From Argopecten irradians (lineage: Eukaryota; Mollusca; Bivalvia; Pectinida; Pectinidae): DNA of 64,000 bases. The stretch spans positions 48,226,284 to 48,290,283 of the forward strand of contig NC_091136.1 in the NCBI RefSeq assembly GCF_041381155.1, read 5' to 3'. The position numbers and the translations under genes are program-made. Positions within the stretch are counted from its first letter, which is position 1; every line of letters begins with the position of its first letter. The notes under the pieces are model-generated. The model did not search any database. It saw nothing but the letters and a program-made list of their open reading frames with translations, and had not been told where the DNA came from. Positions 34,583 to 46,780 of the stretch are shown one piece after another.

Positions 34583-36494
34583 AGACAGAACTTTAAATAT
34601 ACAATAACCATGGGACAGAACTTTAAATGTATCATGGCCAGTGGACAGGACTTTGAATGTATCATGGCCAGTGGACAGAACTTTGAATGTACCATGGCCA
34701 GAGGACAGAACTTTAAATGTATCATGGCCAGTGGACAGAACTTTGAATGTACCATGGCCAGAGGACAGAACTTTAAATGTATCATGGCCAGGGGACAGAA
34801 CTTTAAATGTAGCATGGCCATGGCCAGGGGACAGAACTTTAAAAGTATCATGGCCAGGGGACAGAACTTTAAAAGTATCATGGCCAGGGAACAGAACTTT
34901 AAAAGTATCATGGCCATGGCCAGGGGACAGAACTTTAAATGTATCATGGCCAGGGGACAGAATTTTAAATGTATCATGGCCAGGGGACAGAAACTTAATG
35001 TTTGGCAGAGACAGAACTAAATGTATCATGGCCAGGGACAGAACTTAAGTTCATGCCAGGGACAGAACTTTAAATGTATCATGGCCAGGGACAGAACTTT
35101 AAAGTATCATGGCCATGGCCAGGGACAGAACATGCAAAAAAGTATCATGGCCAGGGACAGAACTTAAAGTATCATGCCAGGGGACAGAACTTTAAAAGTA
35201 TCATGGCCAGGGACAGAACTTTAAATGTATCATGGCCAGGGGACAGAACTTAAATCAAATGTAAATCATGGCCAGAGGACAGAACTTTAAAAGTATCATG
35301 GCCAGGGGACAGAACTTTAAAAGTATCATGGCCATGGCCAGGGGACAGAACTTTAAATGTATCATGGCCAGTGGACAGAACTTTGAATGTACCATGGCCA
35401 GAGGACAGAACTTTAAATGTATCATGGCCAGGGGACAGAACTTTAAATGTAGCATGGCCATGGCCAGGGGACAGAACTTTAAAAGTATCATGGCCAGGGG
35501 ACAGAACTTTAAAAGTATCATGGCCAGGGAACAGAACTTTAAAAGTATCATGGCCATGGCCAGGGGACAGAACTTTAAATGTATCATGGCCAGGGGACAG
35601 AATTTTAAATGTATCATGGCCAGGGGACAGAAATTTTAAGAGTATCATGGCCAGGGGACAGAAATTTAAAAGTATCATGGCCAGGGGACAGAACTTTAAA
35701 TGTATCATGGCCAGGGGACAGAACTTTAAATGTATCATGGCCAGGGGACAGAACTTTAAAAGTATCATGGCCAGGGGACAGAACTTTAAAAGTATCATGG
35801 CCATGGCCAGGGGACAGAACTTTAAAAGTATCATGGCCAGAGGACAGAACTTTAAATGTATCATGGGCAAGGGACAGAACTTTAAAAGTATCATGGCCAG
35901 AGGACAGAACTTTTAATGTATCATGGCCAGGGGACAGAACTTTAAAAGTATCATGGCCAGGGGACAGAACTTTAAATGTATCATGGCCAGGGGACAGAAC
36001 TTTAAATGTATCATGGCCAGGGGACAGAACTTTAAATGTATCATGGCCATGGGACAGAACTTTAAAAGTATCATGGCCAGGGGACAGAACTTTAAAAGTA
36101 TCATGGCCAGGGGACAGAACTTTAAAAGTATCATGGCCATGGCCAGGGGACAGAACTTTAAAAGTATCATGGCCAGAGGATAGAACTTTTATATGTATCA
36201 TGGCCAGGGGACAGAACTTTAAAAGTATCATGGCCAGGGGACAGAACTTTTATATGTATCATGGCCAGGGGACAGAACTTTAAAAGTATCATGGCCAGGG
36301 GACAGAAATTTAAATGTATGTTGGCCAGAGGACAGAACATTAAATGAATCATGGCCAGGTACAGAACTTTAAAAGTATCGTGGCCAGAGGACAGAACTTT
36401 AAATGTATCATGGCCATGGCCAGGGGACAGAACTTTAAATGTATCATGGCCAGGGGACAGAACTTTAAAAGTATCATGGCCAGGAGACAGAACT
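34583..36494. repeat. 30-bp minisatellite array, about 60 copies
   Basis: The unit is ATGGCCAGGGGACAGAACTT plus TAAATGTATC, with variants GTGG, GAGG and GGGA after ATGGCCA, AAAAGTATC endings, and 36-bp units carrying an extra ATGGCC that create the palindrome TGGCCATGGCCA. Because 30 and 36 are multiples of three, long frames stay open on both strands (MARGQNFK.. or DRTLNVSWPG repeats); these are by-products, not genes. 34990-35260 is unusually ragged with single-base losses. Confidence 0.97.
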
Positions 36495-39244
36495 TAGAGC
36501 CTACCTCACTAGAATAAACATTCAGGTAAAGAGTGAAAGTGGTGGAATACCAAGGGAGACATTGGGAAGAAAATGTATGGTTAAAAAGTGGATATCAACA
36601 GTAGTTGTTGTAAATCAAGATTATGCAATGTGGACTGAAAGAAATGGAAACATTGCACATGCAGCGCATCGCTTCTGATGGAGGACAAATGTAATGTATT
36701 TCATATATACATGTAATTCATTGAGATATGTAGAATGGCTAGTGTTTGTGATGGAGGTCAATATAGACTGACCAACATATGGTTAGGACTTAGGAATACG
36801 AAGTTTACTATTACTAAACTGACAGAATTACCTTGGTTCTATGGTTCTGGGGTACGGATTACTCTACCGCTCAAAATGTAGATTAAGCTAGGTTATATGG
36901 TTGTGTAGATTGGCTAACAAAGGGACAGTTAGATATATTTGACTACAGTAAAACATGGTTTACAACAAACCAATGATTATTCACTGCCAAGGTTGCTACT
37001 AGTTGTTTGCAATGCATGCATGAATTATGCCCCAGATATTTGTTATGTCCCACATATTCGTTATAACGTGTTTTGTACAGCGTTGCTTTGGTGCTTTAAA
37101 TGTAGGATATATGCATCTACAAAACTTATGATTTGTTTGACTTTATAGTTTTAGACATGTTGTAAGAACATTCACTACTAATACAGTGGTAGGATTACGT
37201 TGGTTCAATGGAATGATTGGGGGGGATATTCAACAGAAGTAACCTAGATGAGAACAAAGGTCAAGTTACCGATCGGTCATATTCAACTTGGTGTCTGTGA
37301 TGCTATACCTAATTTAGAGAACACATTTTCGTTGAAGATTCTTTTCAGCCTTGACATTTTTCTTTTGGAAATTTTACAGGATTTGTAATTATAGAAGACC
37401 ACTTAAGATCATAGCAACAACGTAGACTCGTTATCTCAAGTTGATTATATAGACGCTGTGATCTCCAACAAGCCAGTTAATTTGTTTGACAGTAGACCAT
37501 AGTGCATGTCTATGTTACATATCGAAATCACATTGCTGTCTTTGATAATCAAATCCTTACTCAAGTTTTCAGGATGCATAACCTTAGATTATTTCTGTCG
37601 CGATGAAACAATAAAAACAAGCGCGGGTTGGTTATAACATATTTTCCTCCTAAAAGCCATCATCTGTCCTCCTTGTACTAATGCAGGCATGTAAATCACA
37701 AGACAATTAGCGTAATTGGCTTCCAACACGTACTATATTGGGCAGCGTCAATCAATACATGGTACTAGTGTTTCGTTAAATATTTATCATTTGCCACTTT
37801 TTTGGGGGGCGATGACAGTGAGGAAAGTGTGACACACTTTTCTGAGAATATTGGCCACCTTTCCGTACAGAAATTCTTCACTATGTTGTGTTAAGATGCG
37901 AACTCTCGTTCTATTTAGGTTAAGCACCACTTTGTTTGTCGTTCAGAACTTACACTGACCCATGCTGATCGGACAAAGTATACTAGCTAATCACGAGAAG
38001 GAGTTTATGATTTTACTAAAAAGTTCTAAATACCCATTCGTCTACAAATATTTTACATCCTTTAGCAACATAAAATTGAATTATTGATTCTGTGATCTCA
38101 GCTGTTTTGTTATCAAACATCACCGGTAATGGATATTTTATTCTGCTAGTATTATGGAGCTCATTTCTAAGTTGCATTTTTTCTATCGTTGACCTTAGTG
38201 AATCATTTTCGTGGTAATGTCATTTTGACGTTCTGTCTGTGAACAAACAGTGTGCTATTATGATTACTTTTTGTTTTATTTTCCCGATTTACATTTTTTT
38301 TGTATACATGTACTAAGTATATTGTATTCCTTGAAGCTTTATTATGCCCTTGGTGTGCTTAAGAAAGTACATTTACAACACTTTCTAGTTTCTAGAAATT
38401 AAAAAGCGATGACAAGTCAAGGACGGATATTCCTACCTTGGAAGGTACTAACAATAGTTGTCATTACTAGTTCGTGTCATTTTTGTTTTGGTGGGTTTTT
38501 TTAAGCGAAAAAGCATACTATATATTTTAGCGCGGCAAAGGGCAAACAGAGCATTTTGAAATAGCCACACGATTGTTCAATATTTAAATCTAATGATCTT
38601 TCCGTACACGACCATCACTCTCCCCCTTTCTGCTCCGGTCTCTGTGGGTGACCAGGTGAAAGTGACGCTGTCGTGTTTGTCTCTGTAACTCCTATGGGAC
38701 TACCTCTAGTTTTTGTCTTGACTAGTTTACTGTAACTGGTTGACGAACCAGCCCATGGACTAAGGCCCCGTGTACGACATGCATATCAATAGCAATACCC
38801 AGCGTTGTTTCGTTTGATGTTTGATTTTAATTTGCTTCCTCACTGACAAACATGGATTCATTAGTGTAAGATTGCACGTGTGTTTGTGATCTTTTAGATT
38901 TTTTAAGAAAATTAAAATTACGTTTATTGCATAACAAAGTCAACAGCAGAAATTTTCAGTTGATTGAAGTTGGATGAGATCAATTTGGGTATCGTTGAAT
39001 CGTGAAATGTAGCGATACAAATATTCGAAATGATGCTGTTTATATAGTTTTGATATGAAGGAGAAATGGTAACGCTTTGACATTCCACACGTATATTTAG
39101 AAGATGAGTAAACGTGGTCGTGGAAGGTTATTATAAAATGTAACAAATTGTTCAAAGCACGCATCATGAGGGACATATAACTCCTGCAACATCACAGCAG
39201 ACTTCCACAATTTTTATTGGATGCATATCTCGCGTGTTTTTTAA
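36495..39244. other. Intergenic sequence between two minisatellites
   Basis: No exon-like frame, RNA gene or terminal inverted repeat is recognised. The sequence is mostly unique-looking AT-rich DNA. Confidence 0.4.
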
Positions 39245-41013
39245 ACATCGAGTACGTCAGGAATATCGAGTCTAGGCCTATGTCTAGGCCGATTACGTCA
39301 GGAATACCGAGTCTAGACCGAGTACGTCAGGAGTATCGAATCTAGGCCGAGTACGTCAGGAATATCCATAAAAAGTACTTCGACCGAGTCTAGGCCGAAT
39401 ACGTCATCATGAATACCGAGTCTAGGCCGAGTACGTCAGGAATACCGAGCCTAGGCCGAGTACGTCAGGAATACCGAGTCTAGGCCGAGTACGTCAGGAA
39501 TACCGAGTCTAGGCCGAGTACGTCAGGAATACCGAGTCTAGGCCGAGTACACCAGAAATACCGAGTCCAGGCCGAGTACGTTAGGAGCAAAGAGTCTAGG
39601 CCGAGAACGTCAGGAGTACCGAGTCTAGGCCAAGTACGTTAGGAATACCGAGTCTAGGCCGAGTACGTTAGGAGCAAAGAGTCTAGGCCGATTACGTCAG
39701 GAATACCAAGTCTAGGCCAAGTACGTCAGGAATACCGAGTCTAGGCCGAGTACGTTAGGAGCAAAGAGTCTAGGCCGATAACGTCAGGAAAACTAAGTCT
39801 AGGCCAAGTAGGTTAGGAGCAAAGAGTCTAGGCCGATTACGTCAGGAATACCAAGTCTAGGCCAAGTTTGTTAGGAGCAAAGAGTCTAGGCCGATTACGT
39901 CAGGAATACCGAGTCTAGGCCAAGTACGTTAGGAGTAAAGAGTCTAGGCCGAGTACGCCAGGAATGCCGAGTCTAGGCCGAGTACGTCAGGAATACCGAG
40001 TCTAGGCCGAGTACGTCAGGAATATCGAGTCTAGGCCAAGTACGTCAGGAATACAGAGTCTAGGCCGAGTACGTCAGGAATACCGAGTCTAGGCCAAGTA
40101 CGTTAGGAGCAAAGAGTCTAGGCCGATTACGTCAGGAATACCAAGTCTAGGCCAAGTACATCAGGAATACCGAGTCTAGGCCGAGTACGTCAGGAATACC
40201 GAGTCTAGGCCGAGTACATCAGGAATATCGAGTCTAGGCCAAGTACGTCAGGAATACCGAGTCTAGGCCGAGTACGTCAGGAATACCGAGTCTAGGCCAA
40301 GTACGTTAGGAGCAAAGAGTCTAGGCCGATTACGTCAGGAATATCGAGTCTAGGCCGAGTACGTCAGGAATATCGAGTCTAGGCGAAGAACGTCAGGAAT
40401 ACCGAGTCTAGGCCGAGTACGTCAGGAATACCGAGTCTAGGCCGAGAACGTCAGGAGTAGCGAGTCAATACCAAGTATATCAGGAATACCGAGTCTATGC
40501 CAAATACGTCGGGAATACCGAGTCTAGGCCAAGTACGTTAGGAGCAAAGCGTCTAGGCCGATTATGTCAGGAATACCAAGTCTAGGCCAAGTACGTTAGG
40601 AGCAAAGAGTCTAGGCCGAGTACGCCAGGAATACCGAGTCTAGGCCAAGTACGTTAGGAGCAAAGAGTCTAGGCCGAGTACGTCAGGAATACCGAGTCTA
40701 GGCCGAGTACGTCAGGAATAACGAGTCTAGGCCGAGTACGTCAGGAGAACCGAGTCTATTCAAAGTACGTCAGGAATACCGAGTCTAGGCCGAGTACGTC
40801 AGGAGTATCGAATCTAGGCGTATTACGTCAGGAACACATACCGAATCTAGGCGTATTACGTCAGGAATACCGAGTCTAGGCCGGGTACGATAGGAGTACC
40901 GAGTGTAGACCGAGTACGCCAAGAATACCGAGTGTAGATCGAGTACGCCAGGAATACCGAGTGTAGACCGAGTACGCCAGGAGTATCGAATCTAGGCCTA
41001 GCACGTCAGGAAT
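39245..41013. repeat. 29-bp minisatellite array, about 60 copies, two monomer types
   Basis: Type A reads CGTCAGGAATACCGAGTCTA plus GGCCGAGTA. Type B reads CGTTAGGAGCAAAGAGTCTA plus GGCCGATTA. Both are 29 bp. Type A dominates the left and far right; A and B alternate irregularly in 39570-40680. The array is much more GC- and CpG-rich than its surroundings. Confidence 0.97.
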
Positions 41014-41134
41014 AACTTTGGACTTCTCTCTCTTCATTTCGCTTTGGGAAGTGACTCGTCACTGTCCCTGATACAATGACGTCAAAACGTCCATTCAATC
41101 GCGTTATTCACTTGTCATTGTTGCATCTCAGTAT
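41014..41134. repeat. Array flank duplicated at 44024-44144
   Basis: About 120 bp of non-repetitive sequence after the array (TTTGGACTTCTCTCTCTTCA through GTTGCATCTCAGTAT) recur 3010 bp downstream with about five mismatches. Both copies hold a full CRE-like TGACGTCA (41077-41084 and 44087-44094). Confidence 0.9.
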
Positions 41135-41198
41135 GTGCTGATCTTGATAAAAAAAATGGTGTGATTGATCTTCAAGAATATTTATAGATACATGATCT

Positions 41199-41220
41199 GT
41201 TCGTTCGTTCGTTCGTTCGT
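41199..41220. repeat. (GTTC)n microsatellite
   Basis: Five tandem GTTC units plus GT. Confidence 0.9.
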
Positions 41221-41884
41221 CCGCAATGGGTATATAAGAAATGGTGACCTGAAGTATGCGCTTCCATTCGAGTTTACTGAATAAGACTGATAAAAACTGT
41301 TCAATCGGTATCGAAAGTTTTCCCCAAAAGACCACTAAAAATATATTATACCCTGATAAAACCAATGCCCTTGTCGCTGACACGGATTTCTCAAAACGCC
41401 CAGTGCAACCTTACTCCCATGAAATGTCTCTCGGCAAAATGTGATTAGCAGTCCCTGAGTCCACAACAACTGTAAAATGTAATTGATTCCTGATAGAAAG
41501 TCGGGCCATGGGCTGCTAATGTCGATTTCATGTCGCACACTGACTATGTCTAATGATATCTTACACGGGGATACCTGGGCAATACTACAATGTGCACCAT
41601 AAAACATAATGTTTATTGTGGAAACTCGCGCGTATCCAAAGTAGTGAAGAATTGAATATTACCAGAAAAAATTCGCCATATGATGATTTCTGTTGACGAT
41701 AATTGTACAAGGGTAATTGCATGTAGCTGCACAAAACGAGCGACTTAGTTTTTGGTATGTTTCCCCTTAAATTTCTAATTTAACCAATACCTATCTCATG
41801 CGTGGAAGGCAGAAGAACATATAGCAGTTGTGTAGTATATCGGTATATGTGATATTCAATGTGAAGTTAATGACACGTACATTC

Positions 41885-41926
41885 ACGAATGACACGTACA
41901 TTCACGAATGACACGTACATTCACGG
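41885..41926. repeat. Short tandem repeat, 18-bp unit
   Basis: GACACGTACATTCACGAAT-type units are repeated nearly three times, between the two 29-bp arrays. Confidence 0.75.
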
Positions 41927-42219
41927 TTATTGATGTTAACGTAGTTGCCCTGCTGAACGATCAGCATTTTGGTCAGTCTGTTTCTAGCATAATGTGAGTC
42001 GAGTGTCCGGCTTGTATACATGTGCTTTGACAATGGGATAACACTATAACATACGGAAGCCGTGAGGGGACCTATCAAAACACGAGAAGCGCGATAAACT
42101 CCGGCACCATCACCTCTATCAAACACTTCACTGGTGCACTTGTCCCACCCACGTTCATTGTAAAAACATACATACGCACGTCATGTATAGTTTATGTAAA
42201 TGTAATACTATATACGTAT

Positions 42220-42287
42220 TTTGAAAATTCGTAATCCAGACGGGTTACGCTGGAAACGAAGGTGTCCGGATTATCGAGGGTCCATTG
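42220..42287. repeat. Solo right end of the pogo-like element family
   Basis: GGAAACGAAGGTGTCCGGAT followed by GAGGGTCCATTG and TA matches the right terminus at about 21080-21149. A left partner was not found, so this is a truncated copy. Confidence 0.75.
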
Positions 42288-42407
42288 TACTAGGGTAATT
42301 TTGGAATCACCAGATTACTGCTTACATCTGACGTAAAGGACCAGGTGGCATGTGCCCGAGGAAGTCAGACTGGAATGGATAGCATTGCGCGTGATTTTGA
42401 CATGAAA

Positions 42408-43320
42408 TTTTAAAGGTGGGTTTCGCCCAACCAAATAAATATTTTTTTGTGAATTGCGATAAGCGGAAGAAAAGATGAAAAAACATATTAAAATATCTCA
42501 ATTTAATTTCTTTATGTGTTTGAGATTCAACAAATGTGTCTTGAATACAAAATTGAAGGAAATCCTTGATTTATTACGGTGTCCGTCAGACAAAATAATA
42601 TGCAAATGAAGCTGCGATGGATTGTGTTGTCGAAGTTTGGCGCATGCGCATGGTCACGCACTAAAAGTAAACAAAATGGCTGAACGAAAGTGTGTGCGAT
42701 GAAAAAAATATATCTGAATCGGCAACAAAGTGGAGGAAATTATAATGGATTCGGTAGCACCCTAGGATATCTATAGGGAATTAAATTCAGAGATGGCATG
42801 TAGCAATAGGAAACAGAAGCCACATCTCAAGCGGAACTTGCCGGGATCTGTTGGGACTCGTGTAACGGCATTGCACGTGGTGAGTTAAATTTCAACACAT
42901 ATGCCAGCGCACAAACAGCCGCAGACTAACTACATGTATATTTGGTGTACAAAGTTGGCGAGCGTATGTAAGTAACATGAAGTGTTTTAGATTATATGAT
43001 ATGTATAAACAGTCCCTTCGATTTGTTGTTGTTGTTTTTTAACTAAACATGCCGTGGCAAGACTGTCACTTCTATCTGACATTTTGTTGCACACATCCGT
43101 TTGTTGCTGCGGCCTCGTTTTGGAAAAAATACGTCATGTTCTATGTAAAGCTTGACTTCGCTCTATTTTTAGAGGAGTATTTTCCTGGTCAAGCTAGGCA
43201 ACTGACCACCCATATTGTTCGCTGTATGCATTGAAAATGATCTGAAAATTATATCTATGTAAAGGATAAATTTCAATTTCGTAGTCTTTATATTTCATTG
43301 GGCGAAACCTACCTTTAAAA
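42408..43320. mobile_element. TTAA-flanked non-autonomous element (about 0.9 kb)
   Basis: TTAA then AGGTGGGTTTCGCCCAA at the left (TTAA 42410-42413) and TTGGGCGAAACCTACCT then TTAA at the right (43314-43317): 17-bp inverted repeats with one mismatch and a TTAA duplication. The flanking T and A bases extend the symmetry. The small frame at 43049-43234 has no transposase features. It lies between the two 29-bp arrays. Confidence 0.85.
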
Positions 43321-43424
43321 CAAATTATAGACTAACGCTTTTCTGAAACAGTATGTTGCTTTACAATTTCTAGACGTTGAAAAAATCAGTGTGAATTATT
43401 TAAATAGAGGTTTCGGAAGATTGT

Positions 43425-44023
43425 ATTGTACGTTAGGAGCAAAGAGTCTAGACCGATTACGTCAGGAATATCGAATCTAGGCCGAGTACGTCAGGAATAC
43501 CGAGTCTAGGCCGAGTACGTCAGGAATATCGAATCTAGGCCGAGTACGTCAGGAATATCGAGTCTAGGCCGAGTACGTCAGGAGGCCCGAGTCTATTCAA
43601 AGTATGTCAGGAATACCGAGTCTAGGCCAAATACGTCAGGAATACCGAGTCTAGGCCGAGTACGTCAGGAATACCGAGTCTATACCAAATACGTCAGGAA
43701 TATCGAGTCTAGGCCGAGTACGTAAGGAATACAGAGTCTAGGCCGAGACGTCAGGAATACGTACCGAGTCTAGGCGTATTACGTCAGGAATACCTAGTCT
43801 AGGCCAAGTACGCCATGAAAACCGAGTTTAGGCCGAGAACGTTAGGAATAACGAGTCTAGACCGAGTACGTCAGGAATATCGAATCTAGGTCAAGTACGT
43901 CAGGAGTACCGAGTGTAGACCGAGTACGCCAGGAATACCGAGTGTAGATCGCGTACGCCATGGATACCGAGTTTGGGCCGAGTACGTCAGGAATATCGAA
44001 TCTAGGCCTAGCACGTCAGGAAT
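43425..44023. repeat. Second 29-bp minisatellite array, about 20 copies
   Basis: Same unit as at 39245-41013, mostly type A (GAATACCGAGTCTAGGCCGA) and more diverged, with GAGTGTAGACCGAGTACGCC variants near the 3' end exactly as in the larger array. Ends in the same flank (44024-44144). Confidence 0.95.
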
Positions 44024-44438
44024 AATTTTGGACTTCTCTCTCTTCATCTCGCTTTGGGAAGTGACTCGTCACTGATCCTGATACAATGACGTCAAAACGT
44101 CCATTCAATCGCGTTATTCACTTATCATTGTTGCATCTCAGTATTATTCAGTCTTTCCACAAATAATGACATCATAGGACAAGGATAATTATCATACATT
44201 GATGTGGGCTTTGATCGTAATAATCCAAATAATCGATTGGGTGAACATGATTTTGCATCACATTATCAAATACATCAACGCATGGCAGGAAATTAATTTT
44301 CTAGTGTTTTAACTATTTTCGTCAACTCGATATCGTAGCGGTGTCCGATCAATCTGGCTCCTGATAGCATTTTATTGCAGAATGAATAAAACAGGAATGT
44401 TTTCGTCAGATGTCCGCGCCTTGTTAAGGGTTCTAAGC

Positions 44439-44524
44439 ACAGGGACATGGCACGATTTTTTAACTAGCAGTACATATTATATATGTATACTGTTAGTATA
44501 AAAATTTTCGTGCCAGGTCCCTGT
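44439..44524. mobile_element. MITE, ACAGGGACCTGGCA family, copy 3, with perfect 10-bp target duplication
   Basis: Ends ACAGGGACATGGCACGA and TCGTGCCAGGTCCCTGT are inverted repeats. GGTTCTAAGC flanks it on both sides (44429-44438 and 44525-44534). At 86 bp it is the smallest copy and the one that defines the family's insertion signature. Confidence 0.92.
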
Positions 44525-44534
44525 GGTTCTAAGC

Positions 44535-46780
44535 TCTTTACTATATATGTGAGTGTATATTGAGATGCGCCGTTGTTGGAAGCGTAGGGGACATTTTCAA
44601 TCATTTGATGGTAAACTGAAAGGAAAGGACGTTGTTCTTATATGTAGCATAGAAATTATCAATGCGTGGAAATACAAATACATATATATATGTTTGGTGA
44701 TTCATGGGTGATGATTTTCCTGTCTATTGCTTTTGTTAAATAGATAAAACGAAAATGACTACTGGAGAAAAAAACAACAGCGACAACTGAACATAAAAAA
44801 TGGTTATGTATCCCCCTGAGTAAAATGTCCTATTTGTGAATTTAACGGGTTTACTTCCCAATTTATGGACTTAACTGTCCTTCAGTCGACAAGTCCGTAA
44901 TTCATTCGCCATGGGAATAAAATGGCCGTTGGATGGTGTCAACAGTACTTGTCGTTTTAATTTATTAATTACACACTCAATTTAATCACTGGGGAATAGC
45001 CTTCTAAAGCAATTAAAGCCATAGTGCCACTTTCACCAGTATCCACGGTGGCTGCTCATGCAGACCCTTCCACACAAGGATGCTCTCCCGTGACGGTAAA
45101 CAATTAAGTTCGACTCGGGAAATCGATACCAAATGACGTCATCACAATAAAGTTTATCACGGAAAATGAATTAAGTTTTACTCTTACTTTATTGGCTATA
45201 TTTTAATTAAATAGTTGAGGCTGTGCTTGTTCTAAGCAGAATTAACGTGTTTTTGTCTGAAGTGGAATACACACGCTAGGTATAGAACGGACATTTTGAT
45301 GTATAGTTTTACGACGTAATCCTACGCAAATTTAGTCGCTTTCCTGTAGATCACGATCGACCGATGTATCAGTGTAGCAGATAGAATTATTGAGATATTG
45401 ATTTTCTATAAACTTCAAATCATGTAGAAATAAAATGTATTTAGGGCTTTTCACCTATGATTGAAAAGTGCTATTGTTTTCTGTTCTGGTTTTTTTCCTT
45501 TCTTATTCTTCTGCACAGAAAGTTGTCTACAAAGCGGGGGCGTAGGAAGCGGGGGGCAGGGGGGGGGGAATATTCATAATGTTCTAAAATCATAAAATCT
45601 TCAAATGATTTCTTGTGGAGTTATAGAAGGCCACGAGACGTAATATTAGGTATGTGGCATGCTGGCACAAATAGCTACCAAGTTTGTAAATATGAATGAA
45701 CTTGACCGAAATTCCTTGTTGGTGAAAAGCCTGTCAAATTATCCAATGACAATATACATTTATATTTATATAAAGGGAGTGGACGACTGGGTTGACCGTT
45801 TTCAGTATATAATGTTACCGTGCGTGGTGTGCTGTTCGGTATCTTTTGTGGGTAGCACTATAAAAAGCCCCAGTATTAGATGAAGACAACACGGATATGA
45901 CAAAGCCTCCCAAAACACATTACAGACATTCACACTCGCCAGGTAAGCCTAATCAACAAAACCAAGCAGACAGTCTACATAATTTACATATCCTCACCAG
46001 TCACATATTTGTATGTCATTTCTCGACACCTTCTCATCACCAGCGTAATAGGACCGGATTTAAAATAATAATTTAAAAAATCAGCCGTCTAGGCTCGTGC
46101 TTGTGAACATCGGATCTCTAGCAAGACAACTTACAATAATGTTTATATGATATATAAACTTACCACTTGACGAAACAAAGAAATCGACCAGCACAAGCTT
46201 CGGTCTAGAGAGAAGTAACCATGCACACAATGGTACCAAACATTAATGATTGGATGACTGTTCTTTGAACGGATTTTGACATTCTTTTGTCAAAGGGATT
46301 AACGGTTGGTACCATTGGTATACCAATGTTGCACTATTGAGCAACAAATATAGCAAACAGACAATTGTAAGGGTTATTTTTGATCAACAAATTCATTTGA
46401 ACATTGTAGTTTTTTACCATATATGATCAGTTTAGAGGCCTAGGGAAAACTATCGCCACGATGGTCACCTCATCATCTACTCGTGGTGGTGGTCATCTTG
46501 AAATTGCATCATTACCCGGAACTTATTTTAATTACCAACACTGACAGTGCTCTAGACCGTCCGAAAAAAATGTCGATGGTAAATTTTGCTGGTTGACATT
46601 GGCATCATTGGTATACCATTGATAGCTATTTTAGAATGGTAAGTTCAAAATACCAAGGACGTTTATGAGACTTATATATCCTCCATTAGATATAGCATTA
46701 GACTATAATTTCAGAATACCTGTTATTGTGACAGGTCGTATGCATGTGATTTCTTGTACAAGTTGTGTACAAATTAATGA
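44535..46780. other. Intergenic sequence
   Basis: A partial copy of the ~150-bp dispersed repeat is at about 45640-45720 (TATGTGGCATGCTGGCACAA). A poly-G run is near 45535-45568. GGTACCATTGGTATACCAAT near 46302-46325 is palindromic. No gene is recognised. Confidence 0.45.

Noticed and set aside
34535..36352. Open frames of 60-224 codons on both strands
   Set aside because: They are products of the 30/36-bp repeat length. No splice or start context, no family resemblance.
41108..41607. Overlapping frames on both strands between the two 29-bp arrays
   Set aside because: Short, mutually overlapping, no conserved motif or splice signals.
34583..44023. Arrays considered as CRISPR or as centromeric satellite linked to the centromere gene
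   Set aside because: Units are contiguous without unique spacers in a eukaryotic setting, and the arrays are far too short to argue a centromere. Proximity to MIS18BP1 is most simply coincidence.
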